Assembly (NCBI GenBank): GCA_947588975.1
Contig: CANQAF010000032.1
Coordinates: 1-14,443, forward strand
Length of the DNA stretch: 14,443 nt
Direction: 5' to 3'
Origin: an uncultured Bacilli bacterium
GTDB lineage: Bacteria; Bacillota_I; Bacilli_A; RF39; UBA660
Part shown: positions 1 through 6,700 of the stretch, piece after piece
Layout: every line of letters begins with the position of its first letter
Position numbering within the stretch: position 1 is the first letter of the stretch
The notes under the pieces: generated by a model
What the model was told of the DNA's origin: nothing
The model's input: only the letters and a program-made list of their open reading frames with translations
The model's database searches: none
Made by a program: the position numbers and the translations under genes

Positions 1-519
1 AATTTTGAACCATTTGAAACATCACAAAATATAGAAGATGTTGTAAAATATGTTTTACGTGATGAAAAAGGTTCTGTACTCGCATCTTTTTGGATGGGAA
101 CAACCTACACTTATGTTGATATTTTAAAAAACGATTCGACTTTATTTGGTACTAGTGATAAACGAATCTCTAATACAAGCTTTACAAATTTTTTGGAAAA
201 GAATAACATTCATAATGATATTCAATTATTTCAGTATTTAATAAATCATAAATTTAAAAAGAATCATATATTTACTAGTGTAAAGAATATGAGAGAAGAA
301 TATTCACTTCAATTTATCGTATCTATTATGCTTCCAACGATTGATCATATTACATTAATTGATGGAGATTATCAAGGATACATATTCAATATGACAAATA
401 AAGTGAAAGAAGTTAGTATTCTAAAAAATGATAAACGATACATATTAACTTTTATCAATACAGATTATTTTACAGATGAATTGATTGAAGAAATATTAAA
501 TACCATGGTAATAGACTAA
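1..519 (+). CDS. 3' end of a protein of unknown function (5' truncated by window edge)
   Basis: The reading frame is open from base 1 to the TAA at 517-519, giving 172 visible residues. The first in-frame ATG at 94 has no Shine-Dalgarno sequence before it, and the frame stays open upstream, so the gene almost certainly begins outside the window. I do not recognise the family. The visible part is soluble-looking, with no membrane segment or signal peptide and no Walker, zinc-finger or other catalytic signature. It is rich in Asn, Asp, Ile and Lys, with alternating hydrophobic stretches near the C terminus that suggest a mixed alpha/beta domain. A hairpin terminator follows 17 bases after the stop, so it is the last gene of its transcript and is probably unrelated to the next operon. 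Confidence 0.7.
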   Translation, partial: NFEPFETSQNIEDVVKYVLRDEKGSVLASFWMGTTYTYVDILKNDSTLFGTSDKRISNTSFTNFLEKNNIHNDIQLFQYLINHKFKKNHIFTSVKNMREEYSLQFIVSIMLPTIDHITLIDGDYQGYIFNMTNKVKEVSILKNDKRYILTFINTDYFTDELIEEILNTMVID

Positions 520-536
520 ATATAATTGATGTCCTT

Positions 537-568
537 AAACTATTGACTTAATAAGTCATAGTTTTTTT
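537..568 (+). terminator. Rho-independent terminator, possibly also an operator dyad
   Basis: AAACTA and TGACT (537-548, with one bulged T) pair with AGTCA and TAGTTT (554-564) around a TAATA loop. A run of seven T follows at 562-568. This ends the upstream transcript. The inner 15 bases at 544-558 form an odd-length palindrome, TGACTTA-A-TAAGTCA, which could also be bound by the HTH domain of the next gene product. That second role is inference only. Confidence 0.75.
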
Positions 569-581
569 ATACAATATTTTA

Positions 582-587
582 TATAAT
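582..587 (+). promoter_or_regulatory. Putative -10 box of the HTH-ABC operon
   Basis: A perfect TATAAT lies here. No good -35 is seen at 17 bases upstream (TAGTTT overlaps the terminator arm). A start about 7 bases downstream (near 594) would leave a leader of only about 14 bases carrying the ribosome-binding site. Confidence 0.5.
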
Positions 588-594
588 GAGTACA

Positions 595-601
595 AGAGGT
601 G
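595..601 (+). promoter_or_regulatory. Ribosome-binding site that decides the start of the HTH-ABC gene
   Basis: AGAGGTG lies 6 bases before the ATG at 608. The upstream in-frame GTG at 599 is part of this Shine-Dalgarno sequence, so it is unlikely to be the initiator. Confidence 0.8.
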
Positions 602-607
602 AACAGT

Positions 608-1570
608 ATGAATCAAGAAAAAATGGGTAAATTTATTGCTCAACTTAGAGTAGAACATAACTATACACAAAAAGAAATAGGCGATAAATTAGGCATTTCT
701 GATAACTCTGTATCAAAATGGGAACGTGGTATCAATGCACCAGATATTTATTATTTGACTACATTAGCAGAATTATTTGATGTAACTGTAAAAGAACTAT
801 TAAATGGGGAACGAGATTTTAAGAAAAAAGAAATAGACGAAAATCATCATGAAAAAGTATTAGAAATATCACATGTATCAAAAAAGTTTGGTAGCCGAAT
901 GATACTACATGATATCAGTTTAGATATTTATGAAGGAGATATTGTTGGATTAATCGGACCAAATGGTGCAGGGAAAACCACATTGATTAAAACTATATTG
1001 AATTTGTATCATACAAATAAGGGTACCATTAAGATATGTGGTTATGACACGAAAAAGAATCTAGAACAAGCATTATCCAAAGTAGGTTGTATTATTGAAA
1101 ACCCAGATATGTATCAAAATTTAAGTGGTAGAAAGAATTTAGAGATAACAGCTTTAATCAATGGAATTAAAGATAAAAATTATATCAATCAGATGATTTC
1201 TTTTGTAAAATTAGATACAAGAATTGATGATAAGGTAAAAAAATATTCATTAGGAATGAAACAAAGACTTGGTTTAGCAAATGCACTTATGAAAAAGCCG
1301 AAACTGTTGATCTTAGATGAACCAACGAATGGATTAGATCCTATAGGTATCAAAGAATTAAGAGAAATGTTAAAACAAATTAGTAGGCAAGAAAATATGA
1401 GTATTTTAATTAGTAGTCATATTTTATCTGAAATTGAAAATATATGTGATGAAATTGTAATTATAGATGAAGGAAAAATAATAAGTCAATTTGGAATTGA
1501 AGAAATTAAATATAAAAATAGAAGTTTAGAGGAAGAATTTTTCTTAAAAACGGATAAAAATGATGTATAG
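608..1570 (+). CDS. ABC transporter ATPase fused to an N-terminal XRE-type helix-turn-helix domain
   Basis: This 320-residue protein joins two domains. Residues about 5-65 are a Cro/C1-type HTH, with the typical pattern TQKEIGDKLGISDNSVSKWE followed by helices ending near ELLNGE. After a short charged linker, residues about 84-310 are an ABC ATPase of the DrrA/BcrA exporter type. Visible motifs are Walker A GPNGAGKT (117-124), signature SLGMKQ (about 214-219), Walker B LLILDEP with catalytic Glu near 238, and the H-loop His near 271. The Q-loop position reads CIIENPDMY, with Glu near 164 in place of Gln, the 'E-loop' described in lantibiotic/bacitracin immunity ATPases. The permease follows 8 bases downstream. 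The protein probably powers export from the inner membrane face and may regulate its own operon through the HTH; the substrate is unknown. The start is ATG 608 because the in-frame GTG at 599 lies inside the ribosome-binding site. Confidence 0.9.
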   Translation: MNQEKMGKFIAQLRVEHNYTQKEIGDKLGISDNSVSKWERGINAPDIYYLTTLAELFDVTVKELLNGERDFKKKEIDENHHEKVLEISHVSKKFGSRMILHDISLDIYEGDIVGLIGPNGAGKTTLIKTILNLYHTNKGTIKICGYDTKKNLEQALSKVGCIIENPDMYQNLSGRKNLEITALINGIKDKNYINQMISFVKLDTRIDDKVKKYSLGMKQRLGLANALMKKPKLLILDEPTNGLDPIGIKELREMLKQISRQENMSILISSHILSEIENICDEIVIIDEGKIISQFGIEEIKYKNRSLEEEFFLKTDKNDV

Positions 1571-1578
1571 GTGATAAT

Positions 1579-3171
1579 ATGAAGATTATAAAATTAGTAA
1601 AAAGTGAATTTATCAAAAATTATACAGTGAAGAAATTAGTTGTTATTATGCTTCTTTTAACACCCTTTTGTATAGGGCTAACGCAACTTACAGATTTGTG
1701 GTGCAACAATGTGGGAAATTATGAAAATTCTCATTCTGTTTATAGAGCACACTATGAAAAACTTTTACAAAAAGAAAATCTGACAGTAGAAGAACAATAT
1801 GAACTATATTATAATAAAGTCAATATGGAGACTGCTCAATTTCTAAAAGAAAACAAAGTTGCAGCTAATGATTGGAAGGTAGATGTAATTAGAGAGTTAA
1901 CATATGCATTATTAGATAATTATAGTATCAAAATTTTAAGAGAACATAAAAATGATCCTATCATAGAAGCAATATGTAATAGTGAAAATCAGTATTATTA
2001 TGAATCTAGATTCAGTAGTGCAATTCACCATACTTGTACGGCTTATACGGATGTAGAGCAAGATGAATTAGTATTAAATAATGTAAAGTTAATTGATGAA
2101 TATACATATTTACTTAAGGAAGATAAGTATTATCTATACATTCAATATCTTATAGATCATGATCGTATATGGAAAGATGATATTGATATGGCGAAATTCA
2201 TTATTAAAAATAAAGTGGGAAATATGAATGATTATCGTGCTTTAAATTATCTACTGTGGACACAATTACCTATTACTGAAATAAAAAAAGATGAAGCGTC
2301 ATGGATGAACTCAGATGGCCCTTATAAATTTCCTACTTATCAAGATTATGTAAGGTATTATACCAATGTAAATAAAGATACCCAGTCAAGTCAAGCAATC
2401 CTATATTATAGTAGTAAGCATAATATAAAACATGATTTATTTTTTGATAAAACAACTAATGTTGGACAGATTGATCAATATCAATATATGACCAGCAAAA
2501 AAATAGTAGATGAGGTATTTTATTTACCAATTATTATTCTAATTATTGTGAGTGTAACTAGTAGTGGGATTGTAAGTGCTGAACACAATAAAGGTACGAT
2601 TAAAAATATAATTACAACACCTATTAAACGTTGGAAAATCTTACTGAGTAAATTTATTTACTTAATTTTACATACTTATATTATTTGGATAATTGGACTT
2701 GGAATTTTAAGTATATGTGCAGGAGTAAAATATGGTTTCAATGATTTATTTACACCAAAATTAGTATATTATAATGGAAATGTAATCGAAGTAAATTACT
2801 ATTTATATTTAATAAAAGATTTATGCATTGCGGGAATACCAATTATAGCATTTTTAAGTATTTTATTCTTTATATCAACTGTATCTTTAAATACGGTGCT
2901 TACAACGAGCGTCACAACTATTTTAGCAATACTTCCGCTTATTCTTTACTATGTATGCGCAAACTTTAAAACAACATTTCTATTTTTGACCCATCTGCCA
3001 TTTATGTATTTTATACCGGGATTTATTATGACCAAGCAGGAATGGTATACAGAAATTATAAAAAAGACAGATATGTCTTTAATGAGTGGTGTCATCATTT
3101 CAATTATCACTATTGTAATATTATATACCATTACCAATATTGTATATTATAAAAGAGATATTAAAAACTAA
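1579..3171 (+). CDS. ABC-2 type transporter permease with a large extracytoplasmic domain
   Basis: This 530-residue protein is the predicted membrane partner of the preceding ATPase. One membrane segment lies near the N terminus (about 20-38). A hydrophilic region of about 270 residues, presumably outside the cell, runs to about 312. Five more segments follow (about 313-333, 356-382, 409-432, 436-460, 503-523). The sequence after segment 2, SAEHNKGTIKNIITTPIKRW followed by KILLSK, matches the cytoplasmic coupling region typical of ABC-2 permeases (E-x-x-x-GT-x-x-x-x-x-x-P-x-x-R...SK). The ribosome-binding site AGGTGA (1569-1574) overlaps the stop codon of the ATPase gene, so the two are translationally coupled and form a two-gene operon. 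The tyrosine- and charge-rich outer domain is unlike a short loop and may bind a ligand. The exported compound cannot be named; drug, bacteriocin or lipid-linked substrates are all possible. Confidence 0.85.
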   Translation: MKIIKLVKSEFIKNYTVKKLVVIMLLLTPFCIGLTQLTDLWCNNVGNYENSHSVYRAHYEKLLQKENLTVEEQYELYYNKVNMETAQFLKENKVAANDWKVDVIRELTYALLDNYSIKILREHKNDPIIEAICNSENQYYYESRFSSAIHHTCTAYTDVEQDELVLNNVKLIDEYTYLLKEDKYYLYIQYLIDHDRIWKDDIDMAKFIIKNKVGNMNDYRALNYLLWTQLPITEIKKDEASWMNSDGPYKFPTYQDYVRYYTNVNKDTQSSQAILYYSSKHNIKHDLFFDKTTNVGQIDQYQYMTSKKIVDEVFYLPIIILIIVSVTSSGIVSAEHNKGTIKNIITTPIKRWKILLSKFIYLILHTYIIWIIGLGILSICAGVKYGFNDLFTPKLVYYNGNVIEVNYYLYLIKDLCIAGIPIIAFLSILFFISTVSLNTVLTTSVTTILAILPLILYYVCANFKTTFLFLTHLPFMYFIPGFIMTKQEWYTEIIKKTDMSLMSGVIISIITIVILYTITNIVYYKRDIKN

Positions 3172-3194
3172 AAAATCCTGTTTAGGATTTTTTT
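3171..3194. terminator. Bidirectional terminator between the permease gene and ddl
   Basis: AAAAATCCT (3171-3179) pairs with AGGATTTTT (3184-3192) around a GTTT loop. T-runs are present on the plus strand (to 3194) and on the minus strand beyond 3171. The structure shares bases with the stop codons of both convergent genes: the permease TAA ends at 3171, and the ddl stop lies at 3182-3184. Confidence 0.8.
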
Positions 3195-4180
3195 AATGCA
3201 TTTTCAATTAAGATTGTGATAAGTTCTGAATAACTAATATGTTCATGTTCTATGAGTTTTGGATACATACTAATAGTTGTAAATCCAGGAAGTGTATTGA
3301 TTTCATTGATGTAAATGTGTTTTGTTTTTTCTTCATAGAAAAAGTCAATTCTAGATAATCCCTTGCAACCTAAATTTAGGAAAATTTTTTTAGCGTACTT
3401 TTGAATGGCAGAAATGGTAGAATTATCTAAATCATCAGGAATGGCTGTATACGAATTTTGATTTACATATTTTGCTTCATAATCATAGAATTCATTTGCC
3501 GATTTGATTTCACCTGGCCTTGAACATATAATATTTTTGTCTTTTTCCAAAACAGCACATTCTAATTCTCTACAAACAATAAATTGTTCGACGATAATTT
3601 TAGAATCATATTTTTTTGCTTCTTGAATAGCTTTTACAAGCTCTTTTTTATTGCTTGCTTTGTTGATTCCAATAGATGATCCGCCATTAGAAGGTTTTAC
3701 AATCACAGGAAAAGTAATGTGGTTTAATATGGTTTGTACTTTAGTTGCATGATCAATCACAATATAAGGAACTTGTGGAATTTGAAGAGATTCAAAGAAT
3801 TGTTTGGATATTGCCTTATCCATTCCAATAGCACTTGCAAGTGTCCCACATCCTACAAAAGGAATGTGAAAATATTCTAATAATCCCTGTAAAGTACCAT
3901 CTTCTCCATAAATACCATGCATGACTGGAAACACAACATCAAATTCTTTTAGGTATGAAATAATATTATCAATTTTTAAAATGTTAGCGTCTTTCCACTT
4001 TCCATTTTCTAAATAAGATAGATCATCACAAAATTGATACCAGTTATGGTTAAAATCAATACCTACCATTTTATAATCAAATTTATTTTGATCGATGTTT
4101 TCGATTACACTTTTAGCAGATTTACAAGAAATGTTGTGCTCACTTGAGCTTCCACCAAATAAAATTAATATTTTCTTCAA
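3182..4180 (-). CDS. ddl: D-alanine--D-alanine ligase
   Basis: This cytoplasmic ATP-grasp ligase joins two D-alanines for peptidoglycan precursors. It is 332 residues long, a normal length. Family motifs appear in order: ILFGGSSSEHNIS near the N terminus, HGIYGEDGTLQG (about 88-99), VGCGTLASAIGMDK, the ATP-grasp lysine and glycine-rich loop KPSNGGSSIGI (about 162-172), PGEI, the omega loop FYDYEAKY (about 231-238), SRIDFF, and the metal-binding NEINTLPG (about 292-299). The tyrosine-containing omega loop is of the D-Ala-D-Ala type, not the VanA/VanB D-lactate type. No vanH, vanX or two-component genes are nearby, so this is the housekeeping enzyme. The start is most likely TTG at 4180 (protein begins MKKILILFGG), because GAGGTG lies 6 bases upstream; the in-frame GTG at 4189 is part of that ribosome-binding site. 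Confidence 0.95.
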   Translation of the reverse strand: MKKILILFGGSSSEHNISCKSAKSVIENIDQNKFDYKMVGIDFNHNWYQFCDDLSYLENGKWKDANILKIDNIISYLKEFDVVFPVMHGIYGEDGTLQGLLEYFHIPFVGCGTLASAIGMDKAISKQFFESLQIPQVPYIVIDHATKVQTILNHITFPVIVKPSNGGSSIGINKASNKKELVKAIQEAKKYDSKIIVEQFIVCRELECAVLEKDKNIICSRPGEIKSANEFYDYEAKYVNQNSYTAIPDDLDNSTISAIQKYAKKIFLNLGCKGLSRIDFFYEEKTKHIYINEINTLPGFTTISMYPKLIEHEHISYSELITILIENALKKS

Positions 4181-4186
4181 AATATA

Positions 4187-4192
4187 CACCTC
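4187..4192 (-). promoter_or_regulatory. Ribosome-binding site that decides the ddl start
   Basis: On the minus strand GAGGTG is followed by six bases (TATATT) and then TTG at 4180. The alternative GTG start at 4189 would need its own ribosome-binding site further upstream, and none is visible. Confidence 0.75.
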
Positions 4193-4197
4193 ATTTC

Positions 4198-4203
4198 ATT
4201 ATA
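4198..4203 (-). promoter_or_regulatory. Putative -10 box of ddl
   Basis: The minus strand reads TATAAT here. The -35 at 17-base spacing is poor (TACATA). The box lies only 5 bases before the GAGGTG ribosome-binding site, implying a leader of roughly 11 bases if it is used. Confidence 0.45.
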
Positions 4204-4246
4204 TGAGCCATAAATCGTGGTATGTATAGATGAATATTAAAAAATA

Positions 4247-4255
4247 TGATATAAT
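4247..4255 (+). promoter_or_regulatory. Extended -10 promoter of the HdeD-like gene
   Basis: TGATATAAT is a consensus extended -10 (TGn plus TATAAT), with a weak -35 (TAGATG at 4227-4232). Transcription would start near 4262, downstream of the in-frame ATG at 4230. That excludes 4230 as the start and supports ATG 4278, which has AGAGGA at 4267-4272. Confidence 0.65.
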
Positions 4256-4277
4256 ACCTTTAGAAAAGAGGATCAAT

Positions 4278-4832
4278 ATGAAAAAAACAATTAATCAAAC
4301 GTTATGGATTTCTATTATCTCATCTGTATTATTTTGTTTATTTGGTATCATTTTAATTACAAATCCAGAAAAGTCACTTACAATGATAGCATATGGAATA
4401 TCTATCTTATTAATTGCAAATGGAATATATCAATTAATCATGGGATATCATGATATATCATTTACTCTATTAGATGGATTTAGTGGTGGGTTACTTTCTA
4501 TTATATTAGGAATTTTAATCTTAGTGAAGCCAAATGCTTTAACTATTATGATCCCAATCGCTATTGGATTATGGTTTATAGTAAGTAGTGCTTATAAACT
4601 TAGAATTGCAATTGCTTTACGATCTACAAATCAACCTATATGGCTTACTGTTTTTATTATGGCAGTATTAATGATGATATGTGGAGTGATATTGTTATTT
4701 AATCCTATGTCTGGTGTGGTTACAATTACACGGGTAATTGGAATATTAGCAGTAATCTATGCTTGCATTGATATTATAGATGCCATTATTATTAAACGAA
4801 ACTTGAATTTATTAGATGAATTGTTTCATTAA
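4278..4832 (+). CDS. HdeD/DUF308-like small integral membrane protein
   Basis: This 184-residue, very hydrophobic protein has six predicted membrane segments (about 9-28, 33-55, 66-83, 88-106, 122-141, 147-172). It has the internal two-segment periodicity typical of the HdeD/DUF308 family: repeated units in which a glycine-containing helix (FGIILITNP, ILGILILVKP, ICGVILLFNP) ends in an Asn/Lys-Pro turn. Three such GxxLLxNP-like units are visible. HdeD of E. coli is linked to acid resistance, but most Firmicute members have no known role, and none is proposed here. The start at 4278 is chosen over an in-frame ATG at 4230 because a consensus promoter and a ribosome-binding site lie between them. 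It is divergent from ddl and ends at its own terminator, so it is probably monocistronic. Confidence 0.8.
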   Translation: MKKTINQTLWISIISSVLFCLFGIILITNPEKSLTMIAYGISILLIANGIYQLIMGYHDISFTLLDGFSGGLLSIILGILILVKPNALTIMIPIAIGLWFIVSSAYKLRIAIALRSTNQPIWLTVFIMAVLMMICGVILLFNPMSGVVTITRVIGILAVIYACIDIIDAIIIKRNLNLLDELFH

Positions 4833-4849
4833 GCCGTAAGGCTTTTTTT
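4831..4849 (+). terminator. Rho-independent terminator of the HdeD-like gene
   Basis: AAGCC and GGCTT pair around a GTAA tetraloop (GNRA type) and are followed by a T-run to 4849. The left arm begins inside the TAA stop codon. Confidence 0.85.
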
Positions 4850-4901
4850 ATTACTAAAATTTATTTTCTGTTTGTAAAAAGGAAATTTCATAATTTTAAA
4901 G

Positions 4902-4907
4902 TACTAT
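4902..4907 (+). promoter_or_regulatory. Possible -10 box of the helicase gene
   Basis: TACTAT (4 of 6 consensus) lies so that transcription would begin at about 4914, the A of the start codon. No Shine-Dalgarno sequence is visible just upstream of that ATG. The site is weak and no good -35 was found. Confidence 0.25.
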
Positions 4908-4913
4908 ATTAGT

Positions 4914-6671
4914 ATGATAGAAAAATTTGAGAAAACGATTGCACAATATAAACAATATTATATTTCACTTGAACAACTTGAAATATTAAAAATTCAATAC
5001 AAAATGATATGTAAAAAAACACATAATAAACAATTTCAAAGACAATATAAAAATTTAGAAAAACTTGTAAATGAATGGAACCAAATATTTTTAAAGAATG
5101 AAGATACCAAGGTAAGCGATTTGTTGGATCATGTCAAAGGATATCCATTGGATCAAGAACAACGGCAAGTCGTATTGAGTGAAGAACAAAATACACTGGT
5201 CATTGCGGGTGCTGGTAGTGGGAAGTCATTAACGATGATTGGTAAAATCCGGTATTTAGTTGAATATAAAAAAGTACCATTAGACCAAATTTTGTGTATT
5301 TCATTTACAAATGATGCGACCAATAGTTTAAAAAATACTTTAAAACAATATTACAATTATGATTTACCTGTATTGACATTTCATAAATTAGCTTTGAAAA
5401 TCTTATATCATCATAAATTAAATCTAACAATTGCTGATGCAAACACATTAAACAAAATTGTGGAAAACTATTTTGAAACTACAATTTTAGAAGAGCAAGA
5501 TGCACAAAATTGGATATTAAAGCACTTTTTCCACAAAAATAAGGGAAAAATTGACGTTAAAGTATGCAAAAAGCAAAGTTTTCCACAAATTTACTCAAAA
5601 ATAAAAAATAGTAATCAAGTAAAGATGTATACAAAAATCATTCCCACTTTTATTCGTTTGATGAAAGCTAATCAAATTAAAATAACTGCTCTGGATCAGT
5701 GGATTTTACAAAGTAAATTTTTTCACAAATGGAGTTCATCTGACACATATTTTTTGATGTTAATGAAAAGGCTATATATTCATTATCAAAAGTATCTAGC
5801 GGATAATCATCAAATGGATTTTGATGATGTAATAGATTACGCAATAGCATTCCTAGATAAAGATAAGATATTTACATACAAATACATTTTGATTGATGAA
5901 TATCAAGATACTTCCAAAATGAGATATGAACTAATAAAGGCAATTATAAAACAAACCAATGCGAAGTTGATTGCTGTTGGAGATGATTTTCAATCTATTT
6001 ATCGTTTTACTGGGTGTAATTTGGATATATTTTTAAAGTTTAAGTTATATTTTCCCAATGCACGATTATTTAAAATTCAAACTACATACCGTAATAGTCA
6101 AGAATTAATTAATGTTGCTGGTTCATTTGTAATGCGTAATCCAAGGCAAATGAGTAAACAATTGGTATCCAGTAAAACAATTTCAAAACCAATTCATATT
6201 ATATATTACCAAAATTTTATTTTAGAATTGAAAAAGTTATTAAATCAACTAGAATATACGCAAGTTTATTTATTAGGAAGAAATCATAGAGATATTAATC
6301 CTATTCTAAAAGATAGCGACTTTACTAGTATGGATGAAAGGAAAATTAGATATAAATTAAGGAATGATTTGGATATCACATTTTTAACTGTGCATGCCTC
6401 TAAAGGATTAGAAAGCGATTTGGTCATTATATTGAATATGGCGAATGATGTGCTAGGATTTCCAAGTAAATTAGAAGATGACCCTATATTGAAGTATGTA
6501 AATCCAAATCAAGATTTTTATCCCTATGAAGAAGAAAGAAGGCTCTTTTATGTGGCATTAACTAGAACAAAAAATGTAGTATATTTAATGACTCCGAAAA
6601 AGAATCCATCTTTTTTTATACAAGAATTATTGCATAAGAATAGAAGGCATATCTTACTACAAAGTAAGTAA
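4914..6671 (+). CDS. UvrD/Rep-family superfamily 1 DNA helicase, helicase IV-like
   Basis: This 585-residue ATP-driven helicase has all superfamily 1A motifs: Q-motif region LDQEQRQVV (about 79-87), Walker A AGAGSGKS (98-105), Ia ISFTNDA, Walker B LIDEYQD (326-332), motif III GDDFQSIYRFTG (356-367), TYRN (391-394), motif V TVHASKGLE (about 492-500) and motif VI EEERRLFYVALTRTK (about 539-553). GDDFQSIYRFTG and the charged, helical N-terminal extension (residues 1-75) resemble helicase IV (E. coli HelD) more than UvrD or PcrA. It is shorter than UvrD/PcrA (about 720 residues) and lacks a nuclease domain. It lies 29 bases before addB, but addB seems to have its own promoter. The start is uncertain: ATG 4914 has no clear ribosome-binding site, yet the residues after it look genuine. 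A role in repair or replication is inferred from the family and neighbours. Confidence 0.85.
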   Translation: MIEKFEKTIAQYKQYYISLEQLEILKIQYKMICKKTHNKQFQRQYKNLEKLVNEWNQIFLKNEDTKVSDLLDHVKGYPLDQEQRQVVLSEEQNTLVIAGAGSGKSLTMIGKIRYLVEYKKVPLDQILCISFTNDATNSLKNTLKQYYNYDLPVLTFHKLALKILYHHKLNLTIADANTLNKIVENYFETTILEEQDAQNWILKHFFHKNKGKIDVKVCKKQSFPQIYSKIKNSNQVKMYTKIIPTFIRLMKANQIKITALDQWILQSKFFHKWSSSDTYFLMLMKRLYIHYQKYLADNHQMDFDDVIDYAIAFLDKDKIFTYKYILIDEYQDTSKMRYELIKAIIKQTNAKLIAVGDDFQSIYRFTGCNLDIFLKFKLYFPNARLFKIQTTYRNSQELINVAGSFVMRNPRQMSKQLVSSKTISKPIHIIYYQNFILELKKLLNQLEYTQVYLLGRNHRDINPILKDSDFTSMDERKIRYKLRNDLDITFLTVHASKGLESDLVIILNMANDVLGFPSKLEDDPILKYVNPNQDFYPYEEERRLFYVALTRTKNVVYLMTPKKNPSFFIQELLHKNRRHILLQSK

Positions 6672-6674
6672 GAT
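6651..6674. repeat. 24-bp dyad (8-bp arms) at the end of the helicase gene
   Basis: ATCTTACT (6651-6658) and AGTAAGAT (6667-6674) are perfect inverted arms separated by 8 bases. No T-run follows, so it is not a terminator. It covers the expected -35 region of the addB promoter and includes the helicase stop codon. It could be an operator or a chance dyad. Confidence 0.4.
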
Positions 6675-6675
6675 A

Positions 6676-6684
6676 TGGTATAAT
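6676..6684 (+). promoter_or_regulatory. Extended -10 promoter of addBA
   Basis: TGGTATAAT is a consensus extended -10 just after the helicase stop. The expected start near 6691 coincides with the AGGTGG ribosome-binding site (6691-6696), giving a leader of about 10 bases. The addBA pair is thus likely transcribed independently, with or without read-through from the helicase gene. Confidence 0.6.
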
Positions 6685-6700
6685 AACATTAGGTGGTAGT

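Noticed and set aside
599..607. GTG at 599 as start of the HTH-ABC gene
   Set aside because: The GTG is part of the AGAGGTG ribosome-binding site. ATG 608 has proper spacing, and the extra residues are not conserved-looking.
2949..3137. Minus-strand open frame within the permease gene
   Set aside because: It overlaps coding sequence for well-formed membrane segments, has no ribosome-binding site, and shows no recognisable protein pattern.
3182..4180. Vancomycin-type D-Ala-D-Lac or D-Ala-D-Ser ligase
   Set aside because: The omega loop FYDYEAKY is of the D-Ala-D-Ala type, and no van accessory genes are adjacent.
4230..4277. ATG at 4230 as start of the HdeD-like gene
   Set aside because: A consensus extended -10 promoter and a ribosome-binding site lie downstream of it, immediately before ATG 4278.
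4181..4277. Riboswitch or attenuator in the ddl/HdeD-like intergenic region
   Set aside because: The predicted leaders are under 20 bases, and only a short CCA/TGG inverted repeat is present; there is no room for a structured leader.
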